Positions 22,675-31,692 of a DNA stretch of 64,000 nt are shown here, in pieces. This DNA is from Nocardia harenae NBRC 108248. Its GTDB lineage: Bacteria; Actinomycetota; Actinomycetes; Mycobacteriales; Mycobacteriaceae. Numbering within the stretch: the first letter of the stretch is position 1; the number at the start of each line of letters is the position of its first letter. Below the pieces are notes generated by a model. That model saw only the letters and a list, made by a program, of their open reading frames with translations. It was not told the DNA's origin and did not search any database. The position numbers and the translations under genes were made by a program. The DNA lies in the NCBI RefSeq assembly GCF_001612885.1, contig NZ_BDBH01000009.1:1-64000 (forward strand), in the 5' to 3' direction.

Positions 22675-24414
22675 GTGCTGCTGCGCCCTGGCGAGATATT
22701 CGCCGGTTACCGCGTTCTGCGCCTACTGGGGGCCGGCGGGATGGGCGCGGTGTACCTCGCGCAGCATCCGCGGCTGCCGCGGCGGGACGCGCTGAAAGTG
22801 CTCGATCCCGGGCTCGGGGCCGATCCGGAGTTCCGCGCCAGGTTCGAACGCGAGGCCGATCTGGCCGCCCGGCTGGAGCACCCCAATGTGGTGGCCGTCT
22901 ACGACCGCGGCGCCGAGGGCGAGACGCTCTGGATCGCCATGCGGTACGTGGACGGGGTGGACGCCGCCGAGCTGGTCCGGCGGGGGCCCGCCGCGTTGCC
23001 GCCCGCGCGCGCCGTGCGGATCGTCGCGGCGGCGGCGCGCGGGCTGGATGCCGCGCACCGGCACGAGTTGCTGCACCGGGATGTCAAACCGGCCAACATC
23101 ATGGTCGCCGCCGACGACGAAGGGAACGATGTCGTCCGGCTCACCGACTTCGGCATCGCCCGGCCGCTGGACGCGCCCAGCTCGCTCACCGTCACCGGCT
23201 CGGTGCTCGCCACCTTCGCCTACGCCGCGCCGGAGCTGCTCAGCGGCGGCTCGGTCGACCGGAGGGCCGATGTGTACTCGCTCGGGTGCACGCTCTTCGA
23301 ACTGCTCACCGGCAGTAAGCCGTTCGGTGCGCTGCCGCCCGCTGCCGCCATGGCGGCACATCTCTTCGAGCCGCCACCGCGTGCCTCCGCGCTGAATCCC
23401 CTGCTACCGGCCGCGGTGGACGCGGTGATCGCCACCGCGATGGCGAAGGAGCCGGGGGAGCGGTTCGCGAGCTGCGGTGCGCTGGCGGAGGCGGCGATTG
23501 CGGCGCTCGGCACGGACGGCCCCGCGGGTGCCGCGGGGATTTCCGGAGCGCCTACGCCGCCCGGCTACCCGGTAGCGGGGGCGTCCGGCGGTGCCGGTTC
23601 ACCGCACGCCGGGGGCACCGGGCATGCGGCCCAGCCCGGTGCCTCGCAGGGGCACCCCGTTGCGGCGGGTCCGGGTAGCTCGCCCGGAAACCCCGTGGCG
23701 GGAGGGCCGTTCGGTTCGAGCGGATACTCCGGGGCAGACGCTCCGGGTGGCCCGGCTCCGGGCGGGGCGCGGGACCTGCCCGCCTGGCCGGGTGCGCAAC
23801 CCCCCGCACCCGGCGGTGCCCCGGTCCGCCGGAAACGCCGGGCCGCTCTGGCGGGCGCACTGGTGGTGCTCGGCGTCCTGGCCGCGGCCACGCTCGTGGT
23901 CCTGACCCGCCCCGACCTCACCGGCACCGCCGCACCCGCGCCGACGACCGCGCCGACGACCACCCGCCCGCCGACGACCTCGGCCCCCGCACCAACGGCA
24001 GCGTGGGGCAATGCCGCCTATATCGCCGAGGCCTTCCCCGGCCTGGTCCCTGCCGACCCGGCGGGCACCGGCTACCTCGGCATGCGCTGCGCGCTGAACG
24101 ACGACCGCGGCGCATGGCTGCACTGCCCGTCCGAGGCGGACGACGGCATCAGCGTCAATATCCGCTGCGACCCGAGCCGCCGCCCGGTCACCTACCGCCG
24201 GGAGACACTCGGCTACGCCGACCCGCACGAGGAGCGCTGGAGCAGGCCGAGCGGCACCGGAAGCGTTCGCTACGCCACCGACAGCACGGCCGGCTTCGGC
24301 CTGCTCGACATCGCCTTCGACGACCCGGACCGCAGCTTCTGCACGGTCGGCGCCTCCGGCGGCCGCGGCGGCCGGGACGTCTACGACCGCTGGTTCGCCG
24401 GCGCCCCGCTCTGA
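22675..24414 (+). CDS. Receptor-type Ser/Thr protein kinase (first of a tandem pair)
   Basis: A 579-residue PknB-type kinase. The P-loop LLGAGGMGAVYLAQH and the ALKVLD lysine open the domain; the catalytic loop HRDVKPAN (RD class), DFGIA and the APE motif follow. A Gly/Pro/Ala-rich juxtamembrane region (about 285-390) leads to one transmembrane helix (near 400), a Thr/Pro-rich stalk and an extracellular domain of about 135 residues with four cysteines (MRCALND, LHCPSEADD, NIRCDPS, SFCTVG). GTG 22675 has GGAGGAGGT 6 nt upstream; GTG 22657 is an alternative. It is 13 bp from its paralogue. Confidence 0.9.
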   Translation: MLLRPGEIFAGYRVLRLLGAGGMGAVYLAQHPRLPRRDALKVLDPGLGADPEFRARFEREADLAARLEHPNVVAVYDRGAEGETLWIAMRYVDGVDAAELVRRGPAALPPARAVRIVAAAARGLDAAHRHELLHRDVKPANIMVAADDEGNDVVRLTDFGIARPLDAPSSLTVTGSVLATFAYAAPELLSGGSVDRRADVYSLGCTLFELLTGSKPFGALPPAAAMAAHLFEPPPRASALNPLLPAAVDAVIATAMAKEPGERFASCGALAEAAIAALGTDGPAGAAGISGAPTPPGYPVAGASGGAGSPHAGGTGHAAQPGASQGHPVAAGPGSSPGNPVAGGPFGSSGYSGADAPGGPAPGGARDLPAWPGAQPPAPGGAPVRRKRRAALAGALVVLGVLAAATLVVLTRPDLTGTAAPAPTTAPTTTRPPTTSAPAPTAAWGNAAYIAEAFPGLVPADPAGTGYLGMRCALNDDRGAWLHCPSEADDGISVNIRCDPSRRPVTYRRETLGYADPHEERWSRPSGTGSVRYATDSTAGFGLLDIAFDDPDRSFCTVGASGGRGGRDVYDRWFAGAPL

Positions 24415-24427
24415 GGAGAGCCGCCCC

Positions 24428-26200
24428 ATGACCCTGACCCCGGGCACGGTGTTCGCCGGGCACCGCATCGAACGTGCCCTCGGCGCGGGCGGCATGGGCA
24501 CCGTCTACCTGGCGCGACACCCCCGGCTGCCGCGCTCGGTCGCGCTCAAGGTGCTCGACCCGGTGGCAGGCGCCGACCCGGAGTTCCGCGCCAGGTTCCG
24601 GCGCGAGGCCGAGCTCGCGGTGCAGCTCGATCACCCGAACATCGTCGAGATCTACGACCGCGGTACCGAGGACGACCTGCTCTGGATGTCCATGCGCTTC
24701 GTCGCCGGGCCGGACGTCGCCGAACTCATCCGCACCGCGGGCGGCAGGCTGGACCCGCGGCGCGCGGTGCAGATCCTCACCCAGGCCGCCGCCGGGCTGG
24801 ACTCGGCGCATCGGCGCGGGCTGCTGCACCGCGACGTCAAACCGGCCAACCTGCTGGTCGCCGACGACGACGGGGCGGACCACGTCTTCGTCACCGACTT
24901 CGGCATCGCGCGCAGCCGCACCGACGACAGCGCGCTCACCGGGGCAGGGGCGCTGGTCGCCACGCTCGGGTATGTGGCGCCGGAGCAGATCCGGGGCGAC
25001 CCGCTCGACCATCGCGCCGATATCTACGCGCTCGGCGCCACGCTGTTCCAGATGCTCACCGGCGCGCTGCCGTTCACCCGCAGCACCCCCGCCGCGGTGC
25101 TCGGCGCGCACCTCATGGAGCCGCCGCCGCGGCCCTCCGCCACGGTGCCGGGGCTGCCGGTCGGGCTGGACGCGGTGATCGGGACCGCCATGGCGAAGGA
25201 TCGGGAGCAGCGCTTTCCCGACTGCCGCTCGTTCGCCGCCGCCGCCCGCGCCGCCCTCGACGCGGTGGCGGCGCAGGCTGTCGCGCCGTTCGCGGGCGGG
25301 CGGATACCCGCCGCCGCGCCGGGGATCGTCCCCGCACCGAGCGATCCCACCCTGGTCCGCCCGCAGCTGGACAGTCCGGATGCCCCGGATTCCGTCCCGA
25401 GCGCACCGCGGGCCGGCAATCCGGATCCTGCCCCGAGCGCACCGCAGTTCGGTGGCCCGGACGCACCGCAGCCGGGCGGTCCGGGTTCCGTCCCACCTGG
25501 TTTCGCGCCCGCGGCGCCGCACTCGGCGGACCCGTCCCCCCCGGCCCGCGCGGCGCGAGCCGACTCGCGTCGGCTCCGAAGTGTCCTGTCCAGCACCTGG
25601 TTCCGCGCGGCCGCCGCGATCCTGGCGGTCCTCGCGATCGGCACCGCCGCCACCCTCGCCGCAAGCCCCTCGACCGTCACCGGCATCGGCACCCCGGCCG
25701 AACCCGGCACGACGACGCCGACCGGAGCGCCACCGACCACCCCGCCGACGACGACCCGCCCGACGAACCCCGCCTGGGGCCGCGACGCCGACCTCGTCGC
25801 CCGCTTCCCGGGCCTCCTCCCGCCGGACCCCACCGCCACCGGCTACCGCGGCGCCCGCTGCACCAGCATGAACGTGCTGAACAACGGCGGCGCCCCGGCG
25901 CTGGAGTGCACCCAGGACGACGGCGTGAAGTACTACGTCTGGTCCTACCGTCCCGACGACCCGCGCCGGGACACCGACTTCACCACGAATATCGAGAACG
26001 CCACCACCCGCGAGGAGCCGTGGACCCGTCCCTCCGGCACCGGCCGGGTCCGCTGGAGCCACTACCCGGGCGCCAACACCGGCATGCTGACGGTCAAGTT
26101 CGACGACCCGGCACGCGCCTGGGTCGTCATCGACGCGAACTGGGACTTCCACACCGGCGACGACCTGTACCGGCAGTGGTGGCCCGGGCTTCCGCTCTGA
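24428..26200 (+). CDS. Receptor-type Ser/Thr protein kinase (second of a tandem pair)
   Basis: A 590-residue paralogue of the upstream kinase. Kinase motifs are LGAGGMGTVYLARH, ALKVLD, HRDVKPAN, DFGIA and APEQI. A Pro/Asp/Ser-rich linker (about 285-385), one transmembrane helix (near 400) and a Thr/Pro stalk precede an extracellular domain that shares ARFPGLLPPDPTATGYRG-type beginning and a PWTRPSGTGRVRW segment with its neighbour, but keeps only two cysteines. The pair probably arose by duplication and may sense related cell-wall signals. ATG 24428 follows a GAGGAGAG site. Its TGA abuts the phoD stop directly. Confidence 0.9.
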   Translation: MTLTPGTVFAGHRIERALGAGGMGTVYLARHPRLPRSVALKVLDPVAGADPEFRARFRREAELAVQLDHPNIVEIYDRGTEDDLLWMSMRFVAGPDVAELIRTAGGRLDPRRAVQILTQAAAGLDSAHRRGLLHRDVKPANLLVADDDGADHVFVTDFGIARSRTDDSALTGAGALVATLGYVAPEQIRGDPLDHRADIYALGATLFQMLTGALPFTRSTPAAVLGAHLMEPPPRPSATVPGLPVGLDAVIGTAMAKDREQRFPDCRSFAAAARAALDAVAAQAVAPFAGGRIPAAAPGIVPAPSDPTLVRPQLDSPDAPDSVPSAPRAGNPDPAPSAPQFGGPDAPQPGGPGSVPPGFAPAAPHSADPSPPARAARADSRRLRSVLSSTWFRAAAAILAVLAIGTAATLAASPSTVTGIGTPAEPGTTTPTGAPPTTPPTTTRPTNPAWGRDADLVARFPGLLPPDPTATGYRGARCTSMNVLNNGGAPALECTQDDGVKYYVWSYRPDDPRRDTDFTTNIENATTREEPWTRPSGTGRVRWSHYPGANTGMLTVKFDDPARAWVVIDANWDFHTGDDLYRQWWPGLPL

Positions 26201-27859
26201 TCAGCGGGTCGGCGCCGCCTCGGTGCTCTCGCTCCGGCCACCGCCCGCGTCGGCGTCACGCGGCGGCTCCGGCCGCCACGCCTCCCGCACGCCGGGCACG
26301 CCGTTCTCCACCACGTAGCTCGCCCTGGTGCTGATCGGCGCGCCCGGCCTGCGCACGTACGGCAGCACCCGGAAGTCGGTGCGCCACAGCTCGTGGTCGA
26401 GCTCCACCCGCACGTACCCGCGCTGCCCGTTGAAGAACCGGATATCCGGGTTGGCGTCCAGCATGGTGCGCCCGCGCGGGGTCATGTCCGAGCCGTCGCC
26501 GCCGCTGGTGATCGAGGTGCCGGTGAACTCCGCCGAGACCACGGGGGAGTCCGGGTCGCCGTGGTCCCGGCGCAGGTCGGCGGCGTGGTTCTCGTGCCGG
26601 TCGCCGGTGATCACCACCATGTTCCGCCCGCCGAGCCGGGCGGCGGCGCCGAGCACGGCGGCCCGGTCGGCGAGGTAGCCGTCCCACGGGTCGGTGGCCA
26701 GCGCGACCTCGGGGCCGGGGTCCATGTCGGTACGGCTCATCCCGACCTGGTTGCCGAGCACCTGCCAGCGCGCGGGCGAATTCGCCAGCCCGTCCAGCAG
26801 CCACTCCCGCTGCCCGGCGCCGAGCATGGTGCGCTCCGGGTTCGACCGCTCGTCGCAGCCGCGCACCACATCGCCGTCGCCGCAGGCCTGCGCGGTGCGG
26901 TACTGCCTGGTGTCGAGCATGGTGAAGTCGGCGAGGTCGCCGAAGCGGTAGCGCCGGTGCAGCAGCATGGACGGCCCCCGCGGCATCTGCGCGAGCCGCA
27001 GCGGCTGGTGCTCGTACATGGCCTGGAAGGCGGCGGCCCGCCGCTTCAGGAAGAGCGGCCCGAAGCCATGCACGGTGAGACCCAGGCCAGGTGATTCCCC
27101 GGCCCAGTTGTTGTCCACCTCGTGGTCGTCCATGGTGACCAGCCACGGGAACGCCGCGTGCGCGGCCTGCAGCGGCGCCTCCGCCTTGGCCTGGGCGTAG
27201 CGCAGCCGGTAGCCGCGCAGATCCACCGCCTCACCCTCGAGCTGCGGCTCCCAGACCTGCTGGCCCGCGCGGCCGCGGACCCAGCCCATCTCGTAGATGT
27301 AGTCGCCCAGGTGCACCACCAGGTCCAGGTCCTCCCGGCTCAGGTGGTCGTAGGCGGTGAAGTAGCCGGAGGTCCAGGACTGGCAGGAGGCGAAGGCGAA
27401 GCGCATGCGGTCCAGCCGCTGCCCGGCCGCGGGCGCGGTGCGGGTGCGGCCGACCGGGGAGATCGCCGAGCCGGCGCGGAAGCGGTAGTAGTACCAGCGG
27501 TCCGGCTCCAGCCCGCTGATCTCCGGGTGCACGCTGTGCCCGAGGTCGCGGCCGGCCACCGCGGTGCCGCGGGCGACGACGGCGCGGAACCCCTCGTCGT
27601 GCGCCACCTCGTAGTCCACGCTCACCGGGGCCAGCGGGGTGCCTGCCAGGCCGTCCGGGGCGGTGGGGTCGGGGGCGAGCCGGGTCCAGAGCACGAAGCC
27701 GTCCGGCGTCGGGTCGCCGGAGGCGACCCCGAGCGAGAACGGGTCGCCGAGCCAGCGCGGCGCGGGGAAGCGGGCGCTGCTCGCCGCGGCTGTACCCGCG
27801 AGCACCGCCGCCAGGGCGGCGCCGCCGAACCGCCCGAACTGCCGACGCGAGATGGCCAC
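26201..27859 (-). CDS. phoD: PhoD-type alkaline phosphatase, Tat-exported
   Basis: A 552-residue exported metallophosphoesterase for organic phosphate. The N-terminus has a twin-arginine signal (SRRQFGRFGGAALAAVLAG). An N-terminal PhoD beta-domain (FSLGVASGDPTPDGFVLWTR) follows, then the catalytic domain with FASCQSW, LGDYIYE, TMDDHEVDNNW and ITGDRHEN. All these metal-site segments look intact, so a Ca/Fe-dependent phosphatase is expected at the cell surface. The GTG start has TACCCT 6 nt upstream, suggesting a leaderless transcript. It converges on the kinase gene with no bases between the stops. Confidence 0.92.
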   Translation of the reverse strand: MAISRRQFGRFGGAALAAVLAGTAAASSARFPAPRWLGDPFSLGVASGDPTPDGFVLWTRLAPDPTAPDGLAGTPLAPVSVDYEVAHDEGFRAVVARGTAVAGRDLGHSVHPEISGLEPDRWYYYRFRAGSAISPVGRTRTAPAAGQRLDRMRFAFASCQSWTSGYFTAYDHLSREDLDLVVHLGDYIYEMGWVRGRAGQQVWEPQLEGEAVDLRGYRLRYAQAKAEAPLQAAHAAFPWLVTMDDHEVDNNWAGESPGLGLTVHGFGPLFLKRRAAAFQAMYEHQPLRLAQMPRGPSMLLHRRYRFGDLADFTMLDTRQYRTAQACGDGDVVRGCDERSNPERTMLGAGQREWLLDGLANSPARWQVLGNQVGMSRTDMDPGPEVALATDPWDGYLADRAAVLGAAARLGGRNMVVITGDRHENHAADLRRDHGDPDSPVVSAEFTGTSITSGGDGSDMTPRGRTMLDANPDIRFFNGQRGYVRVELDHELWRTDFRVLPYVRRPGAPISTRASYVVENGVPGVREAWRPEPPRDADAGGGRSESTEAAPTR

Positions 27860-27865
27860 TCCGTC

Positions 27866-27871
27866 AGGGTA
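27866..27871 (-). promoter_or_regulatory. -10 hexamer, leaderless phoD
   Basis: On the minus strand TACCCT is followed by 6 nt (GACGGA) and the phoD GTG. Confidence 0.5.
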
Positions 27872-28000
27872 CGTGCGGATGCCGCGGCGGGCCGGGTCCG
27901 TGGCAACCCTGAAAGATACCCTGATATCAGCCTTCACCTGCTGTTTCATCGCCGTTCGGCTGCCATGCTCGGAGCAGGACGAGCCGAAGGAGAGATGGCA

Positions 28001-28174
28001 ATGGTGTGGAAGATCATCGGAGTGGTGGTGCTGGCGTGGATCGCGGTGGCGATCATCGGGGCGCTGCTGAAGGGGCTGTTCCCGCTCCTGGTGCTGGCTG
28101 TGATCGTCGGCGGGCTCTACCTGCTGTACAAGGCGGTGACCGACAACAGCGACAACAGCATCAGCAAGCTGTAG
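28001..28174 (+). CDS. Small two-helix membrane protein
   Basis: A 57-residue protein with two hydrophobic helices (VWKIIGVVVLAWIAVAIIG, then FPLLVLAVIVGGLYLLYKAV) and a short polar tail. The ATG at 28001 is chosen because AAGGAG lies 8 nt upstream; an ATG at 27995 sits too close to it. It is divergent from phoD and ends in TAG, which forms part of the hexamer used by the next gene. The function is unknown. Confidence 0.7.
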   Translation: MVWKIIGVVVLAWIAVAIIGALLKGLFPLLVLAVIVGGLYLLYKAVTDNSDNSISKL

Positions 28175-28177
28175 CTT
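28172..28177 (+). promoter_or_regulatory. -10 hexamer, leaderless PIG-L deacetylase
   Basis: TAGCTT overlaps the stop codon of the small membrane protein and is followed after 7 nt by the ATG of the deacetylase gene. Confidence 0.45.
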
Positions 28178-28184
28178 CGCGGGT

Positions 28185-28898
28185 ATGCGGCAGCTTCCGG
28201 AGGACTGGCAGCGCGGGCTGGTGATCGCGGCCCACCCCGACGACATCGAGTACGGGGCGGCGGCCGCGGTCGCCCGCTGGACCGGGCAGGGCAAGGAGCT
28301 GCGGTACCTGCTGGTCACCAGCGGCGAGGCCGGGATGGCCGGGGTGCCGCCGGCCGAGGCCGGGCCGCTGCGCGAGCGCGAGGAACGGGCGGCGGCCGCC
28401 GAGGTCGGCGTGCGCGACGTGGAGTTCCTCGGCTACCCCGACGGCCGGATCGAGGAGAGCCTCGCGCTCCGCCGCGACCTGGCCGCCGCCATCCGGCGGC
28501 ACCGCCCCGAGCTGGTGGTGCTCATGCACTTCGGCCCGGTCTGGGCGCCCGGCTACCCGAACACCGCCGACCACAGGGCCACCGGCCGGGCGGCGCTGGA
28601 CGCCATCGCCGACGCGGGCAACGAGTGGATCTTCCCCGAGCTGGCCGAGCTGCCGCCCTGGACCGCGCGCTGGGCCGCGGTCTTCGAACCCGGCGGCGAC
28701 CATGCCGTCGACGTCACCGAGGTCATCCCGCAGGCGCACGCCTCGCTCGCCGCGCACCGCCGCTACCTGGAGGTACTCGCCCCGGAGCGGCCGGTGGCCG
28801 AGCAGGTGGCCGAGATCGTCGAGATGGGCACCGGGCCGCGCGCCGACTTCCCGGCCGCGCGGGCGGTCGGCTTCACGCTCTACCACTTCCGCGACTGA
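28185..28898 (+). CDS. PIG-L/LmbE family zinc deacetylase
   Basis: A 237-residue enzyme of the family that includes mycothiol biosynthesis MshB and mycothiol conjugate amidase. The zinc site is visible as AAHPDDIEYGAAA near residue 16 and as PNTADHRATG near residue 125. EFLGYPDGRIEE lies between them. It should remove an N-acyl group from an amino-sugar-containing substrate, but the substrate cannot be read from sequence. A glycosyltransferase gene follows in the same direction, which suggests a small glycoconjugate pathway. Confidence 0.85.
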   Translation: MRQLPEDWQRGLVIAAHPDDIEYGAAAAVARWTGQGKELRYLLVTSGEAGMAGVPPAEAGPLREREERAAAAEVGVRDVEFLGYPDGRIEESLALRRDLAAAIRRHRPELVVLMHFGPVWAPGYPNTADHRATGRAALDAIADAGNEWIFPELAELPPWTARWAAVFEPGGDHAVDVTEVIPQAHASLAAHRRYLEVLAPERPVAEQVAEIVEMGTGPRADFPAARAVGFTLYHFRD

Positions 28899-28919
28899 CC
28901 GGTGTGGCAGGGTGGGCGG

Positions 28920-30083
28920 ATGCGCGTAGCCGTCGTGGCCGGACCCGACCCAGGACATGCCTTCCCCGCGCTGGCCCTGTGCGCGCGCTTCCGCGCCGCC
29001 GGAGACGAGCCGGTGCTCTTCACCGGCCCGCGCTGGTTCGACACCGCCGCGGCCGCGGGGATCGAGGTGCGCAGGCTCAGGGGGCTGGCACCGCGCGCCA
29101 CCGACGACGACGCCGACGCGGGCAGGCGGATCCACGAGCGCGCCGCGCACATCTCCACCGAGATCCTCCCCGAACTCGGCGCACTGCTCCCCGACCTCGT
29201 GGTCTCCGACGTGCTTACCGCCGGTGGCGGCATGGCCGCCGAGCGGCTGGGTGTGCCGTGGGCCGAGCTCTCGCCGCACCCGCTCTACCTGCCGTCGAAG
29301 GGGCTGCCGCCGATCGGCAGCGGCCTCGCCCCCGGCACCGGGGTGCGCGGCCGGGCCAGGGACGCCGTGCTGCGCGCGCTCACCGCCCGCGACGTCAGGG
29401 CCGGGCAGCGGCAGCGCGCCGCCGCCCGGATCGGGGTCGGGCTGCCCGGCGCCGACCCCGGCCCCGCCGCCCGGCTGATCGCCACCCTGCCCGCGCTCGA
29501 GGTGCCGCGCCCGGACTGGCCGGAGCACGCGCACCTGGTCGGGCCGCTGCTCTGGGAGCCGACCGCGGCCGTGCTGGAGCCGCCGCCCGGCACCGAGCCG
29601 CTGGTCGTGGTGGCGCCATCCACCGCGCACACCGGGGTCGCCGGGATGGTGGAGACCGTGGTCGAGGCGCTGGACGGCGCCGGGGTGCGGGTCGCCGTCT
29701 CCATGCTGGACACCCCACCGCCCGGGCTGCCGAGCTGGGTGCGCGCCGGGCTCGGCAGGCAGGACGTGCTGCTCCGCGCGGCCGCCGTGGTGGTCGGCGG
29801 CGGCGGGCACGGGCTGCTGGCCAAGAGTCTGCTCGCCGGGGTTCCGGTGGTCACCGTGCCCGGCGGCGGCGATCAGTGGGAGCTGGCCAACCGCGCGGCC
29901 CGCCAGGGCGGCTCGCTGATCGTCCGGCCGCTGACCGCCGCCGCCGTCCGGGCCGCGGTGCTGCGGGTGCTGGAGCAGCCGGGGTTCGCGGCCGCCGCCG
30001 GAGCCGCCGCGGCGGGCAGCGCCGAGGTCGCCGACCCGGTCGAGCTCTGCCATCGGGTGCTGGAGCGGGCCGGGGTGCCCTGA
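28920..30083 (+). CDS. UDP-glycosyltransferase-like (GT-B) protein
   Basis: A 387-residue GT-B fold enzyme of the glycosyltransferase 1/erythromycin-type family. The N-terminal half begins MRVAVVAGPDPGHAFPALAL with the usual Gly/His acceptor loop. The C-terminal nucleotide-sugar site contains VVGGGGHGLLAKSLLAGVPVV near residue 293 (quoted in part) and PGGGDQWELANRAARQG. Its place beside the DUF3046 and recA genes matches the alanine-rich transferase Rv2739c of M. tuberculosis. The acceptor is unknown. ATG 28920 starts the first beta-strand; no strong ribosome-binding site is seen. Confidence 0.8.
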   Translation: MRVAVVAGPDPGHAFPALALCARFRAAGDEPVLFTGPRWFDTAAAAGIEVRRLRGLAPRATDDDADAGRRIHERAAHISTEILPELGALLPDLVVSDVLTAGGGMAAERLGVPWAELSPHPLYLPSKGLPPIGSGLAPGTGVRGRARDAVLRALTARDVRAGQRQRAAARIGVGLPGADPGPAARLIATLPALEVPRPDWPEHAHLVGPLLWEPTAAVLEPPPGTEPLVVVAPSTAHTGVAGMVETVVEALDGAGVRVAVSMLDTPPPGLPSWVRAGLGRQDVLLRAAAVVVGGGGHGLLAKSLLAGVPVVTVPGGGDQWELANRAARQGGSLIVRPLTAAAVRAAVLRVLEQPGFAAAAGAAAAGSAEVADPVELCHRVLERAGVP

Positions 30084-30242
30084 GTTGCCCGCGGCGTGTC
30101 GGCCTCGGGCGCCGAGGCGGGTGCGCGATCGGGCCGGGGTGCGCTGAGCCCCGGCCGCGGATGCCGGGCCGCGGGACGCATGCCGGGCCGCCGGACATCG
30201 GCGCAGGGCCCCGGCCACCGGACGGGTGCGTGCCCGGCCCGG

Positions 30243-30248
30243 TATCTT
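30243..30248 (+). promoter_or_regulatory. -10 hexamer, leaderless DUF3046 gene
   Basis: TATCTT is followed after 7 nt by GTG 30256. The surrounding GGTATCTTCGGCA string is the same as at 12348. Confidence 0.5.
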
Positions 30249-30255
30249 CGGCACG

Positions 30256-30450
30256 GTGCGGTTGACCGAATTCTCCGAACTCCTGCACACCGAATTCGGT
30301 GTGGCCAGGGGCGACACGCTGCTCGCCGACCACGTCATCCTCGCGCTCGGCGGGCGCACCGGCGCGCAGGCCATCGAGGCGGGGGTCGATCCCCGCGAGG
30401 TCTGGCGCGCGCTCTGCGCCGAGTTCGACGTGCCCCGGGTCCGGTGGTGA
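30256..30450 (+). CDS. DUF3046 domain protein
   Basis: A 64-residue protein (MRLTEFSELLHTEFG...) matching DUF3046, a compact helical family almost always found directly upstream of recA in actinobacteria (Rv2738c in M. tuberculosis). The ARGDTLLADHVILALGGRTG and PREVWRALCAEFDVP segments are family-typical. The function is unknown; its fixed place suggests a link with recA expression or recombination. GTG 30256 is set by the hexamer 7 nt upstream. Confidence 0.85.
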   Translation: MRLTEFSELLHTEFGVARGDTLLADHVILALGGRTGAQAIEAGVDPREVWRALCAEFDVPRVRW

Positions 30451-30469
30451 CCCCGGTCGGCGGGGCGGC

Positions 30470-30497
30470 TTGACTCGAACACGTGTTCGTCTAGGCT
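30470..30497 (+). promoter_or_regulatory. recA promoter with embedded LexA (SOS) box
   Basis: TTGACT (30470-30475) and TAGGCT (30492-30497) form a sigma-70-like promoter with a 16-bp spacer. The spacer holds the perfect palindrome CGAACACGTGTTCG (30476-30489), which matches the Gram-positive/mycobacterial LexA box (CGAAC, 4 bp, GTTCG). LexA bound here would block RNA polymerase until DNA damage. The transcript would have a 5' leader of about 110 nt. Confidence 0.85.
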
Positions 30498-30614
30498 GAG
30501 CGCCAGAACTTGTCGGTGCCGCGCTCTAGTGTGGGCGCCAACCACGAGGAAGCGCTTCTTCTCCCCGAGCCGGAGCGCCAACCACACCAGCTTCCCGACG
30601 TGAAGGGGATCGAC

Positions 30615-31658
30615 ATGGCACCACAGGCTTACGACCGCGACAAGGCGCTGGAGCTCGCGCTCGCCCAGGTCGAGAAGAGCTTCGGCAAGGGCGCGGTCAT
30701 GCGGCTCGGCGAGGAGGCGCGGCAGCCCGTCTCGGTGATCCCGACCGGCTCCATCGCGCTGGATGTCGCGCTCGGCATCGGCGGGCTGCCGCGCGGCCGG
30801 GTGATCGAGGTCTACGGCCCGGAGTCCTCGGGTAAGACCACGGTCGCGCTGCACGCGGTGGCCAATGCCCAGGCCGCGGGCGGCGTCGCCGCGTTCATCG
30901 ACGCGGAGCACGCGCTGGATCCGGAGTACGCCAAGAAGCTCGGCGTCGACACCGACGCGCTGCTGGTCTCCCAGCCGGACACCGGCGAGCAGGCGCTGGA
31001 GATCGCCGACATGCTGGTGCGCTCCGGCGCCATCGACATCATCGTCATCGACTCGGTGGCCGCGCTGGTGCCGCGCGCCGAGATCGAGGGCGAGATGGGT
31101 GACAGCCACGTCGGGTTGCAGGCCCGGCTGATGAGCCAGGCGCTGCGCAAGATGACCGGCGCGCTCAACAACTCCGGCACCACCGCCATCTTCATCAACC
31201 AGCTGCGCGAGAAGATCGGCGTCATGTTCGGCTCGCCGGAGACCACCACCGGCGGCAAGGCGCTCAAGTTCTACGCCTCGGTCCGGCTCGACGTGCGCCG
31301 CATCGAGACGCTCAAGGACGGCAGCGACGCGGTGGGCAACCGCACCCGCGTCAAGGTCGTGAAGAACAAGGTCTCGCCGCCGTTCAAGCAGGCCGAGTTC
31401 GACATCCTCTACGGCCAGGGCATCTCCAAGGAGGGCTCGCTCATCGACATGGGCGTCGAGCACGGCTTCATCCGCAAGTCCGGCTCCTGGTACACCTACG
31501 AGGGCGACCAGCTGGGCCAGGGCAAGGAGAACGCCAGGAAGTTCCTGCTGGAGAACGTCGATGTGCGCGACGAGATCGAGAAGAAGATCAAGGAGAAGCT
31601 CGGCATCGGCGCCGACGTGACCGCGACCGACGGCGCCGAGGTGCCCGCCGATTTCTGA
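30615..31658 (+). CDS. recA: Recombinase RecA
   Basis: A 347-residue recombinase for homologous recombination and SOS induction. Walker A GPESSGKTT lies near residue 69, Walker B IDIIVIDSVAAL near 140, and the DNA-binding loop 2 region includes NQLREKIGVMFGSPETTTGG. The acidic C-terminus is normal. The length shows that, unlike M. tuberculosis RecA, it has no intein. ATG 30615 has GAAGGGGA upstream and gives the family N-terminus; an upstream in-frame extension is part of the 5' leader. recX follows 34 bp later. Confidence 0.97.
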   Translation: MAPQAYDRDKALELALAQVEKSFGKGAVMRLGEEARQPVSVIPTGSIALDVALGIGGLPRGRVIEVYGPESSGKTTVALHAVANAQAAGGVAAFIDAEHALDPEYAKKLGVDTDALLVSQPDTGEQALEIADMLVRSGAIDIIVIDSVAALVPRAEIEGEMGDSHVGLQARLMSQALRKMTGALNNSGTTAIFINQLREKIGVMFGSPETTTGGKALKFYASVRLDVRRIETLKDGSDAVGNRTRVKVVKNKVSPPFKQAEFDILYGQGISKEGSLIDMGVEHGFIRKSGSWYTYEGDQLGQGKENARKFLLENVDVRDEIEKKIKEKLGIGADVTATDGAEVPADF

Positions 31659-31692
31659 GCCCGTCCGCAACCGCCACGCCGGGCCCGATCCG

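Noticed and set aside
30615..31658. An intein in RecA, as in M. tuberculosis
   Set aside because: The gene is 347 codons with continuous RecA motifs and no insertion.
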